Of a DNA stretch of 64,000 nt, positions 1 to 8,284 are shown piece by piece. The DNA is from Comamonas sp. NLF-1-9. GTDB taxonomy: Bacteria; Pseudomonadota; Gammaproteobacteria; Burkholderiales; Burkholderiaceae_C. A program made the translations under genes and the position numbers. Position 1 is the stretch's first letter; each line of letters opens with the position of its first letter. The notes under the pieces are model-generated. The model saw only the letters and a program-made list of their open reading frames with translations, made no database searches and was not told the DNA's origin. The DNA is taken from positions 2,852,001 to 2,916,000 of the forward strand of contig NZ_CP078069.1 of NCBI RefSeq assembly GCF_019195435.1. The letters are read 5' to 3'.

Positions 1-16
1 GCTGGACGCGGGTTGA
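1..16 (+). CDS. Probable 3' end of fliI (partial)
   Basis: Bases 2-16 read as an open frame coding for LDAG followed by a TGA stop at 14-16. The gene directly upstream of fliJ in flagellar operons is normally fliI, the export ATPase, so this is probably its last four codons. Too little is present to confirm the family; the call rests on position only. Confidence 0.3.
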
Positions 17-29
17 GGGGCGTCTTGCC

Positions 30-494
30 ATGGCATCGAACCACGCTTTTGAAGTTGCGATCGAGCTGGCCACGCGTCAGCGCGACGGCGCGCGCAACAC
101 CCTGGTGCAACTGCGCGGGCACCTGGCCCGGGCGCAGATGCAACTGCATCAGCTCGCCAGCTATGCGCAGGAGACGCGCCAGCGCTGGAGCCCGCGCGAA
201 GGCGCGCAGCTGCAGCCCGAGGTGCTGCGCCACCAGCGCCAGTTCCTGCAGCGCCTGGAGCACACCATGCAGATGCAGCAGGGCGTGGTGCATGAGCACG
301 AACAGCGCATCGCGCGCGCGGCGGCAGTGCTGGCCGCAGCCGAGGCGCGCCTGGCCAGCCTGCGCCAGGTGCTCGAGCGGCGCCTGCGCGCGCTGGCGCA
401 GCAGCAGGCGCGGCGCGAACAGAAACAGACCGATGAGCTGGCCATGCAGCGCCACGTGCGCGGCGCGGGCCGGCAACTGACACAGGGGATATGA
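30..494 (+). CDS. fliJ: Flagellar export protein FliJ
   Basis: A 154-residue, Gln/Arg/Ala-rich protein that is predicted to be almost entirely helical coiled coil, as expected for FliJ, the small stalk protein that couples the FliI ATPase to the FlhA export gate at the cytoplasmic base of the flagellar export apparatus. The length matches the family (about 145-155 residues). It lies directly before fliK with a 3-base gap and opens the run fliJ-K-L-M-N-O-P-Q-R. FliJ sequences are poorly conserved, so the call uses length, coiled-coil character and gene order as much as identity. Confidence 0.85.
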   Translation: MASNHAFEVAIELATRQRDGARNTLVQLRGHLARAQMQLHQLASYAQETRQRWSPREGAQLQPEVLRHQRQFLQRLEHTMQMQQGVVHEHEQRIARAAAVLAAAEARLASLRQVLERRLRALAQQQARREQKQTDELAMQRHVRGAGRQLTQGI

Positions 495-497
495 GCC

Positions 498-1919
498 ATG
501 GACCCGCTACGCATGCCACCCGCCCAGCCGCAGCCTGCCGCCCAGCCGGCGCCCCAGCCGGCCAGCCAGACCACCGCCCAGGCCGCCACCCAGGCCGCTG
601 CTGCCGAAACCGGCGCGCGCAAGCAGGGCGCGCAGGAGCCGGGCGAAGCGCGCGACGGCTTCGCGCTGCTGCTGGCGGCGCTCGGCGCGGGCGCGGCGCC
701 CGATCTGCCGGGCGATGGTGCGTTGGTGCCGGCCGCGCCGGGCAGCGGCGCGCCGGCCGAGGCCGATGCAGCAGTCGTCCAGGCGCTCGATGCCCATGCG
801 CAAGGTCTGCCCTTGCCGGAACACCTGGCCTTGCTGCTGCAGCAAGGCCAGCACGCCCAGGCCGGTCGCGCGCAGGCCGCGGGTGGCGCAGAGCTTGCAC
901 GCAGCCAGCCCAGTGAGCAGGCGCGCCAGCAACAGGCCATCGTGCTTCTTGGACAGGAGCTGCACGCGCAGGTAGGACAAGGGTTGGCGCCCAGTTTGAT
1001 GAGCAAGGAAACCGCCCAGATCGACGCCAGCCAGGCGCCTGCGCCTGGCGCGCGCCGCAGCCCCGGCGTCGCGTTGGCCGCCGCCGGCCTGGGTGCGGGC
1101 GCGCATGCCGCCCTGGCCGCAAGCGGCACGCAGGCTGCGGCCGCCTCCGCTCTTGCCGCCGCGCCAGGCACGCCCGCCGACGCGGGCGCGGCGCTCGCCG
1201 AGCTGCCCCAGGGCCTGCAGGCGTTGGCCCAAAGCCTGGACAAGGGCACCGATCAGGCCCGCGTGGCGCTGGCCCCGCTGGCCGCGGGCGGGCGCGGCCC
1301 GGAGAGCGCGCCATCGCCCGCGGCAGCGCTGGCCGGGCTTGCCCATCTGGACGGGCCGGGGCGCAGCGCCGGTCAGGGCGCCAACGGATCGGGCGCGCAG
1401 CAGGGCGGCGCCCATCCGGGCGGCCAGGGTGCGCTGGGCGCGATGGCGCAGGCGACCGGGGACGCTGCCCGCGCTGGTGCGGCCGGCGCGGACGCGGGGC
1501 TGAACACCAGCTTCATGCAAGAGCTTGGCGAGCAGGTCGCCTTCTGGGTGCACCAGAAGAGCCAGCGCGCCGAGTTCACGCTGGACCGCGACGGCCAGGC
1601 GGTGCAGGTGCAAGTGGTGCTGGCGGGCGACGTGGCCAGGGTCAACTTTCTGAGCGACCACGAGGCCTCGCGCCTGGCGCTGGACGCCGGCGTGGAGGAG
1701 CTGCGCAGCCTGCTGCAGCAGCAGGGCCTGGCGCTGGCCGACGTGAACGTGGGCGTGGCCGGCGAGCAAGGCAGCGCGGGCGCGGGTGCGGGCCAGGGCG
1801 GTGGCGAGCGCCCTGCCCCCGGGCGGGGCGAGGGCGCCCAGGCCCGCGTGGTGGCTGCGGGCGAGGCGCTGGCGCCGCAGCGCCCCCGGGGCGACCGGGC
1901 GCTGGACGTCTTCGTCTGA
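498..1919 (+). CDS. fliK: Flagellar hook-length control protein FliK
   Basis: A 473-residue protein. Residues 1 to about 335 are low-complexity, rich in Ala, Gln, Gly and Pro, the expected molecular-ruler part. Residues about 340-420 form the conserved C-terminal hook-length domain, beginning ELGEQVAFWVHQKSQRAEF and continuing through LDRDGQAVQVQVV. FliK is secreted during hook assembly, measures the hook and switches FlhB export specificity to filament substrates. AGGGGAT at about 484-490 is a good ribosome site for the ATG at 498. The tail after residue 420 is again Gly/Ala/Arg-rich and is probably disordered. Confidence 0.93.
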   Translation: MDPLRMPPAQPQPAAQPAPQPASQTTAQAATQAAAAETGARKQGAQEPGEARDGFALLLAALGAGAAPDLPGDGALVPAAPGSGAPAEADAAVVQALDAHAQGLPLPEHLALLLQQGQHAQAGRAQAAGGAELARSQPSEQARQQQAIVLLGQELHAQVGQGLAPSLMSKETAQIDASQAPAPGARRSPGVALAAAGLGAGAHAALAASGTQAAAASALAAAPGTPADAGAALAELPQGLQALAQSLDKGTDQARVALAPLAAGGRGPESAPSPAAALAGLAHLDGPGRSAGQGANGSGAQQGGAHPGGQGALGAMAQATGDAARAGAAGADAGLNTSFMQELGEQVAFWVHQKSQRAEFTLDRDGQAVQVQVVLAGDVARVNFLSDHEASRLALDAGVEELRSLLQQQGLALADVNVGVAGEQGSAGAGAGQGGGERPAPGRGEGAQARVVAAGEALAPQRPRGDRALDVFV

Positions 1920-2088
1920 AGCGCCGCTGCAGCCCCCGCCGGCACCTGCGTAAGCGCCTGGTTTTCGGGCCTGTTTCGGCTATCACTGCCCGCCCCCTGC
2001 CCAATAATGCGTGCATGGCAAGGGTGTGCACAGACTGCCCCCGCGCCGACCGAACCCAGGCGCCCGCGCGGCGCGAAAAGGTGTGCAT

Positions 2089-2679
2089 GTGGCCGACGAA
2101 GAAAGCGCTCCCCCGGTAGCTGTCAAAGCCAAGAAGAAGTGGCTGCTGATCATTCTTGCGCTGCTGGTGGTGCTGGCCATCGCCGCGGCCGGCGCGCTGT
2201 GGTTCATCGCCAAGCAGCGCAGCGCCAGTCTGGACGAGGACGCGGACCAGCCCGCGGCCCAGATCGAGGACGACAAGACGCCGCCCGCCTTCCTGCCCAT
2301 GGACAACATGGTGGTGAACCTGGCCGACCCCGGCGGCGACCGCTTCGCCCAGGTGGGCATCACGCTGCAACTGGACGGCGGCAAGACCGCCGAGCGGGTG
2401 AAGGCGCACATGCCCACGATACGCAGCGGCGTGCTGCTGCTCTTGTCGCAGCGCACGTCCGACGAGCTGCTCTCGCGCGAGGGCAAGGAAAAACTCGCCG
2501 CCGATGTGCGCGCCGAGGTGCTGGACGCCCTGGGCTATGTGCCGCCCAAGCCGCGCAAGAGCAAGAAGCGCGCGGCCGAGGAGGACGATGACGAAGACGA
2601 AGTGCGCCCGCGCAAGCCGGCGCGCGACGCCAATGCGCCGGTGCGCGCGGTGCTGTTTTCCAGCTTCATCGTCCAGTAG
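2089..2679 (+). CDS. fliL: Flagellar basal body-associated protein FliL
   Basis: FliL is a single-pass inner-membrane protein that surrounds the MotAB stator and stabilises torque. I place the start at GTG 2089, giving 196 residues, because GAAAAGG at 2075-2081 is well spaced before it; an upstream ATG at 2011 would add an Arg/Pro-rich stretch unlike FliL. A Lys-rich patch and one membrane segment lie at residues about 15-37 (KKKWLLIILALLVVLAIAA). The periplasmic domain starts near FLPMDNMVVNLADPGG, and the protein ends VLFSSFIVQ, the family signature. A charged insert (residues about 150-180) precedes that final strand. Confidence 0.92.
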   Translation: MADEESAPPVAVKAKKKWLLIILALLVVLAIAAAGALWFIAKQRSASLDEDADQPAAQIEDDKTPPAFLPMDNMVVNLADPGGDRFAQVGITLQLDGGKTAERVKAHMPTIRSGVLLLLSQRTSDELLSREGKEKLAADVRAEVLDALGYVPPKPRKSKKRAAEEDDDEDEVRPRKPARDANAPVRAVLFSSFIVQ

Positions 2680-2708
2680 CCGCAGGCCGCACCAGGAGAG
2701 CACAGACC

Positions 2709-3713
2709 ATGGCCGACTCGTTCTTGTCCCAGGAAGAGGTGGATGCCCTGCTCGAAGGCGTGACCGGCGAGAGCCAGAAGCGCGTCGAGGAAGAGGTGGA
2801 CTCCAGCGCCATCCGCACCTACGACATCTCCAGCCAGGAGCGCATCGTGCGCGGGCGCATGCCGACGATGGAGATCGTCAACGAGCGCTTTGCGCGCAAT
2901 CTGCGCATAGGCCTGTTCAACTTCATCCGCCGCAGCCCGGAGATTTCCGTGGGCACGGTGTCGGTGCAGCGCTACAACGCCTTCCTGCGCGAGATCGTGG
3001 TGCCGACCAACTTCAACATCGTGGCGATACGCCCGCTGCGCGGCAGCGGTCTGGTGGTCTGCGAGCCGTCGCTGGTCTTCGGCATCATCGACACGCTCTA
3101 CGGCGGCGCGGGCAAGTACCAGACGCGCATCGAGGGGCGCGACTTTTCCGCTACCGAGCAGCGCGTGATCCAGCGCATCGTGGACGTGATCACCAGCGAA
3201 TACAAGAAGGCCTGGCAGGGCATCTACCCGCTGGAGCTGAGTTACCAGCGCTCGGAGATGCAGCCGCAGTTTGCCAACATCGCCACGCCCAGCGAGATCG
3301 TGGTCTCCACCGCGTTTCACCTGGAGATCGGCGACCTGGCCGGCTCCATCCACATCTGCATGCCCTACGCCACGATGGAGCCGATCCGCGACGTGCTCTA
3401 TTCGACCGTGCAGGGCGACGCCATCGAGGTGGACCGGCGCTGGGTCAAGGTGCTCTCGCGCGAGGTGCAGGCGGCCGAGGTGACGCTGGTGGCGGAACTG
3501 GCCCGCGCCGACGCCACGGTGGAGCAGCTGCTGGCCATGCGCCCGGGCGACTTCATCGAGCTGGAGCGCCAGCCGCGCATCCGCGCTTCGGTCGGCGGCA
3601 TCGATCTTTTCGAGTGCCAGTACGGCACGCACAACGCCAAGTACGCGATCCGCATCGAGGAACGCCTGCACACCGGCGACAGCGCCGGCATGGGGAATGA
3701 CTATGGCCACTGA
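2709..3713 (+). CDS. fliM: Flagellar motor switch protein FliM
   Basis: A 334-residue C-ring protein that binds phospho-CheY and reverses the motor. The N-terminal peptide FLSQEEVDALLEGV (residues 5-18) is the canonical CheY-binding motif. The CheC-like middle domain (about 45-230) carries GRMPTMEIVNERFAR, and the SpoA-like C-terminal domain (about 250-320) contacts FliN. The length fits the family. AGGAG precedes the ATG at 2709. The 3' end overlaps fliN, which suggests translational coupling of the two switch proteins. Confidence 0.98.
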   Translation: MADSFLSQEEVDALLEGVTGESQKRVEEEVDSSAIRTYDISSQERIVRGRMPTMEIVNERFARNLRIGLFNFIRRSPEISVGTVSVQRYNAFLREIVVPTNFNIVAIRPLRGSGLVVCEPSLVFGIIDTLYGGAGKYQTRIEGRDFSATEQRVIQRIVDVITSEYKKAWQGIYPLELSYQRSEMQPQFANIATPSEIVVSTAFHLEIGDLAGSIHICMPYATMEPIRDVLYSTVQGDAIEVDRRWVKVLSREVQAAEVTLVAELARADATVEQLLAMRPGDFIELERQPRIRASVGGIDLFECQYGTHNAKYAIRIEERLHTGDSAGMGNDYGH

Positions 3714-4167
3714 GACCGAAACCCACAGCACCGAGGCCGAAGGCGGCCAGGCCGCGGCCGACGACGCCTTTGCCGACTGGGCCGAGGCGCTGAACGAACA
3801 AAAGGCCGCCGAAGGCGGCGCGAGCGCCCCCGAGGCCGAGCAGGGCGGGCCGCTGTCGGGCGGGCCGGCCATGCCCTCTTACGCCGGGGGCGATCCGGGC
3901 GTGCACGACATCAACATGGTGCTGGACATCCCGGTGCAGCTGTCGGTGGAGCTGGGGCGCACCAAGGTGCCGATCAAGTACATCCTGCAGCTCGCCCAGG
4001 GCTCGGTGGTCGAACTCGATGCGCTGGCGGGCGAACCCATGGACGTGCTGGTCAACGGCTACCTCATCGCCCAGGGCGAGGTGGTGGTGGTCAACGACAA
4101 GTTCGGCATCCGCCTGACCGACGTGGTCACGCCTTCGGAGCGCCTGCGCCGTGTCAGCCGGGGTTAG
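3697..4167 (+). CDS. fliN: Flagellar motor switch protein FliN
   Basis: FliN forms the lower part of the C-ring with FliM and docks the FliH/FliI export complex. It is 156 residues long. Residues 1 to about 70 are acidic and Ala/Glu-rich, and residues about 75-150 form the SpoA/SpoA-like domain (DIPVQLSVELGRTKVPIKYI ... EPMDVLVNGYLIAQGEVVVV). The start lies inside the end of fliM; ATG 3697 and ATG 3703 are both possible and differ by two residues. The long variable N-terminus is common in beta-proteobacterial FliN. Confidence 0.96.
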   Translation: MTMATETETHSTEAEGGQAAADDAFADWAEALNEQKAAEGGASAPEAEQGGPLSGGPAMPSYAGGDPGVHDINMVLDIPVQLSVELGRTKVPIKYILQLAQGSVVELDALAGEPMDVLVNGYLIAQGEVVVVNDKFGIRLTDVVTPSERLRRVSRG

Positions 4168-4477
4168 TTCGCTGTCGCTGCTGTGGGTGCTGCTGTTCAT
4201 TGGCGCCATCGCCTGCCTGCCCTGGCTGGCGCGGCGCTGGCAGCGCAGCCGCGGGGCGCCGGCGCTGAGCGCGGGCGGGGTTGGCGCGCGCGTGCTGTCC
4301 TCGCTCACCATTGGCCCGCAGCAGCGCGTGGTGACCATGGAAACCGGCAGTGCCGAAGAGCGCGTGGTGCTGGTGCTGGGCGTGACGGCGCAGGCCATCA
4401 CCTGCCTGCACGTGCTGCCCGCGGCCTCGTTCGCCAGCGCGGTGGCGGCCGCGCGCACCGAGCCTTCACTGGACTGA
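4151..4477 (+). CDS. fliO: Flagellar biosynthesis protein FliO
   Basis: A small membrane protein of 108 residues that helps FliP assemble into the export gate. One membrane segment is visible at residues about 7-24 (LSLLWVLLFIGAIACLPWL), followed by a basic patch and a cytoplasmic domain with the FliO pattern (LSSLTIGPQQRVVTME, then LVLGVTAQAITCLHVL). The start is GTG 4151, overlapping fliN by 17 bases. FliO is weakly conserved; position between fliN and fliP and the topology carry the call. Confidence 0.88.
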   Translation: MSAGVSSLSLLWVLLFIGAIACLPWLARRWQRSRGAPALSAGGVGARVLSSLTIGPQQRVVTMETGSAEERVVLVLGVTAQAITCLHVLPAASFASAVAAARTEPSLD

Positions 4478-4479
4478 AC

Positions 4480-5244
4480 ATGGCAGGCAAGACCGCAAAC
4501 CGGCTGTGGCGGGCAGCGCTGGTGCTGCTGGCGCTCGCGGCCGCGCAGGGGGCGCTGGCGCAGGAGGCGCCGGGCACGCTGCCGCTGGTGATCGGCTCGG
4601 GCCCCGGGGGCAACAGCTATTCGGTGCCCATCCAGACGCTGCTGTTCTTCACCGCGCTGTCCTTTCTGCCGGCGGTGCTGCTGCTCATGACGAGCTTTAC
4701 GCGCATCGTCATCGTGCTCTCGCTCTTGCGCCAGGCGCTGGGCACGCAGGCGGCGCCGCCCAACATGGTGATCATCGGCCTGTCGCTGTTTCTCACGCTC
4801 TTCGTGATGGGGCCGACGCTGGACAAGGTCTATCAGGACGCCTACCTGCCCTATACGCAGAACCAGCTCAGTTTTGAGGATGCGCTGCCCCGGGCCGAGG
4901 CGCCGATGCGCGCCTTCATGCTCAAGCAGACGCGCCAGAGCGACTTCGGCCTGTTCGCGCGCCTGGCCAGGCTCCCGGCCGAGGTCACGGCCGAGACCGC
5001 GCCACTGCGCGTGCTGGTGCCGGCTTTCGTCACGAGCGAGCTCAAGTCGGCATTCCAGATCGCCTTCATGGTCTTCATTCCCTTTCTCATCATCGACATG
5101 GTGGTGGCCAGCGTGCTGATGTCGCTCGGGATGATGATGCTCTCGCCGGTGCTCGTGGCGCTGCCCTTCAAGCTGATGCTGTTCGTGCTGGCCGATGGCT
5201 GGAATCTGCTCATGGGGTCGCTGGCGGCCAGTTTTTCCGGCTGA
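4480..5244 (+). CDS. fliP: Flagellar export gate protein FliP
   Basis: A 254-residue core protein of the type III export gate (FliP5-FliQ4-FliR1). It has a cleavable signal peptide (residues 1 to about 27, ending near GALAQ), then PIQTLLFFTALSFLPAVLL and LLMTSFTRIVIVLSLLRQ, and later the conserved LGMMMLSPVLVALPFKL membrane hairpin. I chose ATG 4480, two bases after the fliO stop, because it gives a proper signal peptide; an in-frame ATG at 4183 would run antisense-like sequence through fliO. Confidence 0.97.
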   Translation: MAGKTANRLWRAALVLLALAAAQGALAQEAPGTLPLVIGSGPGGNSYSVPIQTLLFFTALSFLPAVLLLMTSFTRIVIVLSLLRQALGTQAAPPNMVIIGLSLFLTLFVMGPTLDKVYQDAYLPYTQNQLSFEDALPRAEAPMRAFMLKQTRQSDFGLFARLARLPAEVTAETAPLRVLVPAFVTSELKSAFQIAFMVFIPFLIIDMVVASVLMSLGMMMLSPVLVALPFKLMLFVLADGWNLLMGSLAASFSG

Positions 5245-5259
5245 CGCAGGAGGCTTTCG

Positions 5260-5529
5260 ATGACTGCGCAATTCGTTCTCACCTTCGGCCACAACGCGCT
5301 CATGCTGCTGCTGGCCATTGCCCTGCCGGCGCTGGGCGCGGTGATGGTGGTGGGGCTGGTGGTGAGCATCTTCCAGGCCGTCACCCAGGTGCACGAGGCC
5401 ACGCTCTCTTTCGTGCCCAAGCTGGTGGCGGCGGTGCTGGTGTTTGCGCTCGCCGGGCCCTGGATGGTGAGCACGCTGGTGGACTACCTGCGCACCACGC
5501 TGGAGACGATTCCTTCCGTCGTCGGCTGA
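5260..5529 (+). CDS. fliQ: Flagellar export gate protein FliQ
   Basis: An 89-residue protein with two membrane helices (about residues 14-40 and 55-80), the usual size and form for FliQ, which surrounds FliP/FliR in the export gate. Recognisable segments include LPALGAVMVVGLVVSIFQAV, TQVHEATLSFVPKLV and GPWMVSTLVDYLR. AGGAGG at about 5248-5253 precedes ATG 5260. It sits between fliP and fliR with short gaps, as in most flagellar operons. Confidence 0.97.
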   Translation: MTAQFVLTFGHNALMLLLAIALPALGAVMVVGLVVSIFQAVTQVHEATLSFVPKLVAAVLVFALAGPWMVSTLVDYLRTTLETIPSVVG

Positions 5530-5536
5530 GAGCGCC

Positions 5537-6304
5537 ATGCTGACCTTCGACGAAGCGCAGCTCATGGCCTGGGTCTCACCCATTTTGTGGCCGTTCTTGC
5601 GCGTGCTGGCGATGTTCACCGCCGCGCCGATTTTTTCCTCGCGCGCCATTCCGCTGCGGCTGAAGGTGGCGCTGGCCTTTCTGGTGGCGGTGTGCGCGCA
5701 GGCGGTGCTGGCGCCGCAGCCGGTCGTCGCGCTGAACAGCGCGGCCGCCTGGGGCGCGGTGGCGCAGCAGGTGGGCGTGGGCCTGGCGATCGGCTTTGCG
5801 GTGCGCCTGGTGTTCACCTGCGTGGAGCTGTCGGCCGAGGTCATAGGCCTGCAGATGGGCTTGAACTACGCCTCTTTCTTCGACCCGGCCAGCAATTCGC
5901 AGCGCGGTGCGCTCACGGGTTTCTACAGCAACGTCGCGCTGTGGCTGTTCATCGTGGTCAATGGCCATCTGATGGTGCTGATGGCGGTGCTGCAGAGCTT
6001 CAAGAGCTTTCCGCTGGACGGCAACGTGCTGCAGTCGTTCACGCAGATGCGCCTGCACGAGCTGGGTGCGGGGCTGTTTTCCAGCGCGCTGTGGCTGGCG
6101 CTGCCGCTGATTGCGCTGCTGCTCTTCGTCAACCTCACCATGGGCGTGATCTCGCGCGTGGCGCCGCAGACCAACATCTACGCCGTGGGCTTTCCGGTGA
6201 CCATCACCGTGGGGCTGCTGGGCATCACCGCGACGCTGCCCATGCTGGAGCAGCCGCTGTACACGCTGCTGCAGCAGACCATAGACCTGTTCGGGCCTGC
6301 TTGA
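5537..6304 (+). CDS. fliR: Flagellar export gate protein FliR
   Basis: A 255-residue integral membrane protein that completes the export gate. It has about six membrane segments and the conserved stretch LQMGLNYASFFDPASNSQ, then TNIYAVGFPVTITVGLLG near the C-terminus. It is the last plus-strand gene of this flagellar operon. flhB and flhA are not in the window. Its stop codon (TGA 6302-6304) is the first triplet of a long palindrome shared with the convergent regulator gene. Confidence 0.96.
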   Translation: MLTFDEAQLMAWVSPILWPFLRVLAMFTAAPIFSSRAIPLRLKVALAFLVAVCAQAVLAPQPVVALNSAAAWGAVAQQVGVGLAIGFAVRLVFTCVELSAEVIGLQMGLNYASFFDPASNSQRGALTGFYSNVALWLFIVVNGHLMVLMAVLQSFKSFPLDGNVLQSFTQMRLHELGAGLFSSALWLALPLIALLLFVNLTMGVISRVAPQTNIYAVGFPVTITVGLLGITATLPMLEQPLYTLLQQTIDLFGPA

Positions 6305-6399
6305 AAAATGAGAGCGACTTGCGCGCGCCTGCAAGCGGTTTCAGCATGTTTTGTATCTGAAACCGTTGGTGTACAAGCGCAAGCAGCTATCGTTTTCAG
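6302..6399. repeat. Long imperfect palindrome made of two inverted repeat copies
   Basis: The left arm (about 6302-6344) and the reverse complement of the right arm (about 6357-6398) share TGAAAA, a GAxAGC..CTTGCGC core and GGTTTCAG. The central part is a perfect 9-bp stem, CGGTTTCAG at 6336-6344 with CTGAAACCG at 6357-6365 and a 12-base loop. Both convergent genes end inside it: the fliR stop in the left arm and the regulator stop (complement of 6396-6398) in the right arm. It probably works as a two-way terminator. The right arm matches repeats elsewhere in the window. Confidence 0.8.
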
Positions 6400-7025
6400 A
6401 CAAGCTGGTTGCGTATCGCGTACACCGTGAGCTCGGCGTTGTTGCTCAGGCCCAGCTTGGCCAGCACCCGCGCGCGGTAGACGCTCACCGTCTTGGGGCT
6501 GAGCACCAGCTCCTGGGCGATGTCCGACAGGCGCTTGCCCGAGGCGATCTTCACCAGCGTCTGCAGCTCGCGCTCCGAGAGCTGGGCGTGCGCCAGCTCG
6601 CGCTCGGGCTGGGCCAGGCTGTCGGCCAGCAGCTGCGCGACCTCGGGCGTGAGGTATTTGCGCCCCTGCATGACGGTGTGCACCGCGGTGATGAGCTGCA
6701 GCGGGTCGGCCGCCTTGTTCGCGTAGCCGTGCGCGCCGGCCTTGAGCGCGCGCAGCGCGTACTGGTCCTCGGGGTACATCGAGACGATCAGCACCTTGGT
6801 GCGCGGATGGCTTTCCTGCACGCTGGTCAGCACCTCGATGCCGCTGCGCCCGGGCAGGTTCAGGTCCAGCAGCAGCACGTCGCAGGGCGCGTGGCGCAGC
6901 AGCTCGCGCAGTTCGGTGTAGCTGCCCGCCTCGCCACTCACGCGGATGTCGGGCGCCTCGGCCAGGGTGTCGCGGATGCCGCGGCGCACCAGCGCATGGT
7001 CGTCACACAAAATCACGTCGATCAT
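6396..7025 (-). CDS. Two-component response regulator, NarL/LuxR family
   Basis: A 209-residue DNA-binding regulator. The receiver domain (residues 1-120) has acidic pocket D8-D9, phospho-acceptor D54 (LLLDLNLPG) and K104. A LuxR-type helix-turn-helix follows at about 148-205 (LSERELQTLVKIASGKR, then LSPKTVSVYRARVLAKLGL). I chose the ATG at 7025 because it starts exactly at the receiver domain and overlaps the stop of the upstream kinase gene (ATGA). The two genes therefore form a coupled two-component pair. The target genes are not evident; placement between flagellar and chemotaxis operons suggests motility or lifestyle control (inference). Confidence 0.93.
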   Translation of the reverse strand: MIDVILCDDHALVRRGIRDTLAEAPDIRVSGEAGSYTELRELLRHAPCDVLLLDLNLPGRSGIEVLTSVQESHPRTKVLIVSMYPEDQYALRALKAGAHGYANKAADPLQLITAVHTVMQGRKYLTPEVAQLLADSLAQPERELAHAQLSERELQTLVKIASGKRLSDIAQELVLSPKTVSVYRARVLAKLGLSNNAELTVYAIRNQLV

Positions 7026-8155
7026 GGCGGCGATTGTCCGGTGTCCGCCCCGTCCGCGGCGGGCAGGGTCAATACCACGCAGGTGCCGCGCCCCTGCTGG
7101 CTGCTCACGTCCAGCCAGCCGCCGGCGCGCCGCGCGCGCTCGCGCAGGCCGCGCAGGCCGAAGGAGTGGCTCTTGCCCAGCGCACCGGGCGCCACGCCCG
7201 TGCCGTCGTCGCACACCTCCAGCAGCATCAGCCCTTCGTGCTCGGACAGCTCCACGCGCACCTGGCGCGCCTGGGCGTACTTTTGCACGTTGGTCAGCGC
7301 CTCCTGCACCGTGCGGTAGGCGACGAGCTGCAGCGGCTGCGCAATAGAGAGCGCCTGCTGCTGCGCCAGCACCGTGCAGCCGATGCCGGTGCGCCGCTCG
7401 AAGGTCTGCGCCAGCCAGCGCACCGCGGCCACCAGCCCCTGGTCGAGCACCGGCGGGCGCAGATTCATCATGATGCGCTGGCTCGCGCCCAGCGCGTGCT
7501 GCAGCATCTCGTTGGCGCTGTGCGCATGCTCGGCCATGGCGGCGTCGTCGCCCGCGTGGCGCGCGATCCAGGCCAGGTCAAAGCGCGCGGCGGTCAGCGC
7601 GCCGCCCACGTCGTCGTGGATCTCGCGTGCAATCGCCGCGCGCTCTTCCTCTATCGTCGCCTGCAGGTGCTCCGCGAGCTCTGCCAGGCGCCGCTCGGAG
7701 GCCGCCAGCTCAGCCGCGGCCTGCTCGCGCGCGCGCCGCGCCTCGGCCATCTCGATGGCGCGCGCGATCACGTGCGGCAGGCGTGCCATGTCGTCCTTGA
7801 GCAGGTAGTCGGCAAAACCCAGGTGCAGCGCGTTGACCGCCGCCGCCTCGCCGATCGCGCCCGACAGCAGCACGAAGGGCGGATGCGCCGCCAGCGTCTG
7901 CGCCTGCTGCCAGGCGTCCAGCGCGGTGAAGCCGCGCAGCCGGTAGTCGGCCAGCACCAGGTCGAACTGGCCGCCGCGCAGGGCCTGCATCAGCGCGGTG
8001 AGCGTGTCCACCTGCGTGAGCTCGTGCGCCAGCGGCGCGCGGCGCAGCGCCAGGCGCGCGAGTTCGTGGTCGGCGGCCGAATCCTCCAGATGCAGCACGC
8101 GCACGGGTTTGTTCGCGGTGTCAAAGTCTGCGGGAGTAGCTATCATGTTTGTCAT
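7022..8155 (-). CDS. Soluble hybrid kinase: receiver domain plus NarL-type histidine kinase
   Basis: A 377-residue protein with no membrane segment. A receiver domain occupies residues 18-136 (D70 in LVLADYRL, K120). A helical linker runs from 137 to about 175. A HisKA_3 dimerisation/phospho-acceptor region follows with H180 in AREIHDDVGG. The ATPase domain has an N-box near N289 (QEALTNVQKYA), a G1 box DDGTGV at 316-321 and GLRGLRERA at 333-341. It should autophosphorylate H180 and signal to the regulator encoded just downstream. With no sensor domain visible, its input may be phosphorylation of its own receiver by another kinase (inference). ATG 8146 is a possible alternative start. Confidence 0.92.
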   Translation of the reverse strand: MTNMIATPADFDTANKPVRVLHLEDSAADHELARLALRRAPLAHELTQVDTLTALMQALRGGQFDLVLADYRLRGFTALDAWQQAQTLAAHPPFVLLSGAIGEAAAVNALHLGFADYLLKDDMARLPHVIARAIEMAEARRAREQAAAELAASERRLAELAEHLQATIEEERAAIAREIHDDVGGALTAARFDLAWIARHAGDDAAMAEHAHSANEMLQHALGASQRIMMNLRPPVLDQGLVAAVRWLAQTFERRTGIGCTVLAQQQALSIAQPLQLVAYRTVQEALTNVQKYAQARQVRVELSEHEGLMLLEVCDDGTGVAPGALGKSHSFGLRGLRERARRAGGWLDVSSQQGRGTCVVLTLPAADGADTGQSPP

Positions 8156-8284
8156 TCAGACTCACAGAGGGCGCGATGCCGCCACAGGCACCTTGGCACA
8201 CATGCGTCGGCTGCGAGGATGGTAGTCGCTTGCCGGACCCCGCCCGCTACCCGGGCCGGGCCGCCGCGCGACCACGCTGGAGAC

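Noticed and set aside
3553..5844. A 763-codon minus-strand frame antisense to fliM-fliR
   Set aside because: It is His/Gln/Arg-rich with no recognisable domain and spans several certain flagellar genes.
8130..8155. A TGATAGCT-containing stretch at the start of the kinase gene resembling the palindromic repeat
   Set aside because: About 13 of 16 bases agree with the repeat core, but there is no stem or AAAA tract, and the bases code the normal N-terminus; too short to claim a copy.
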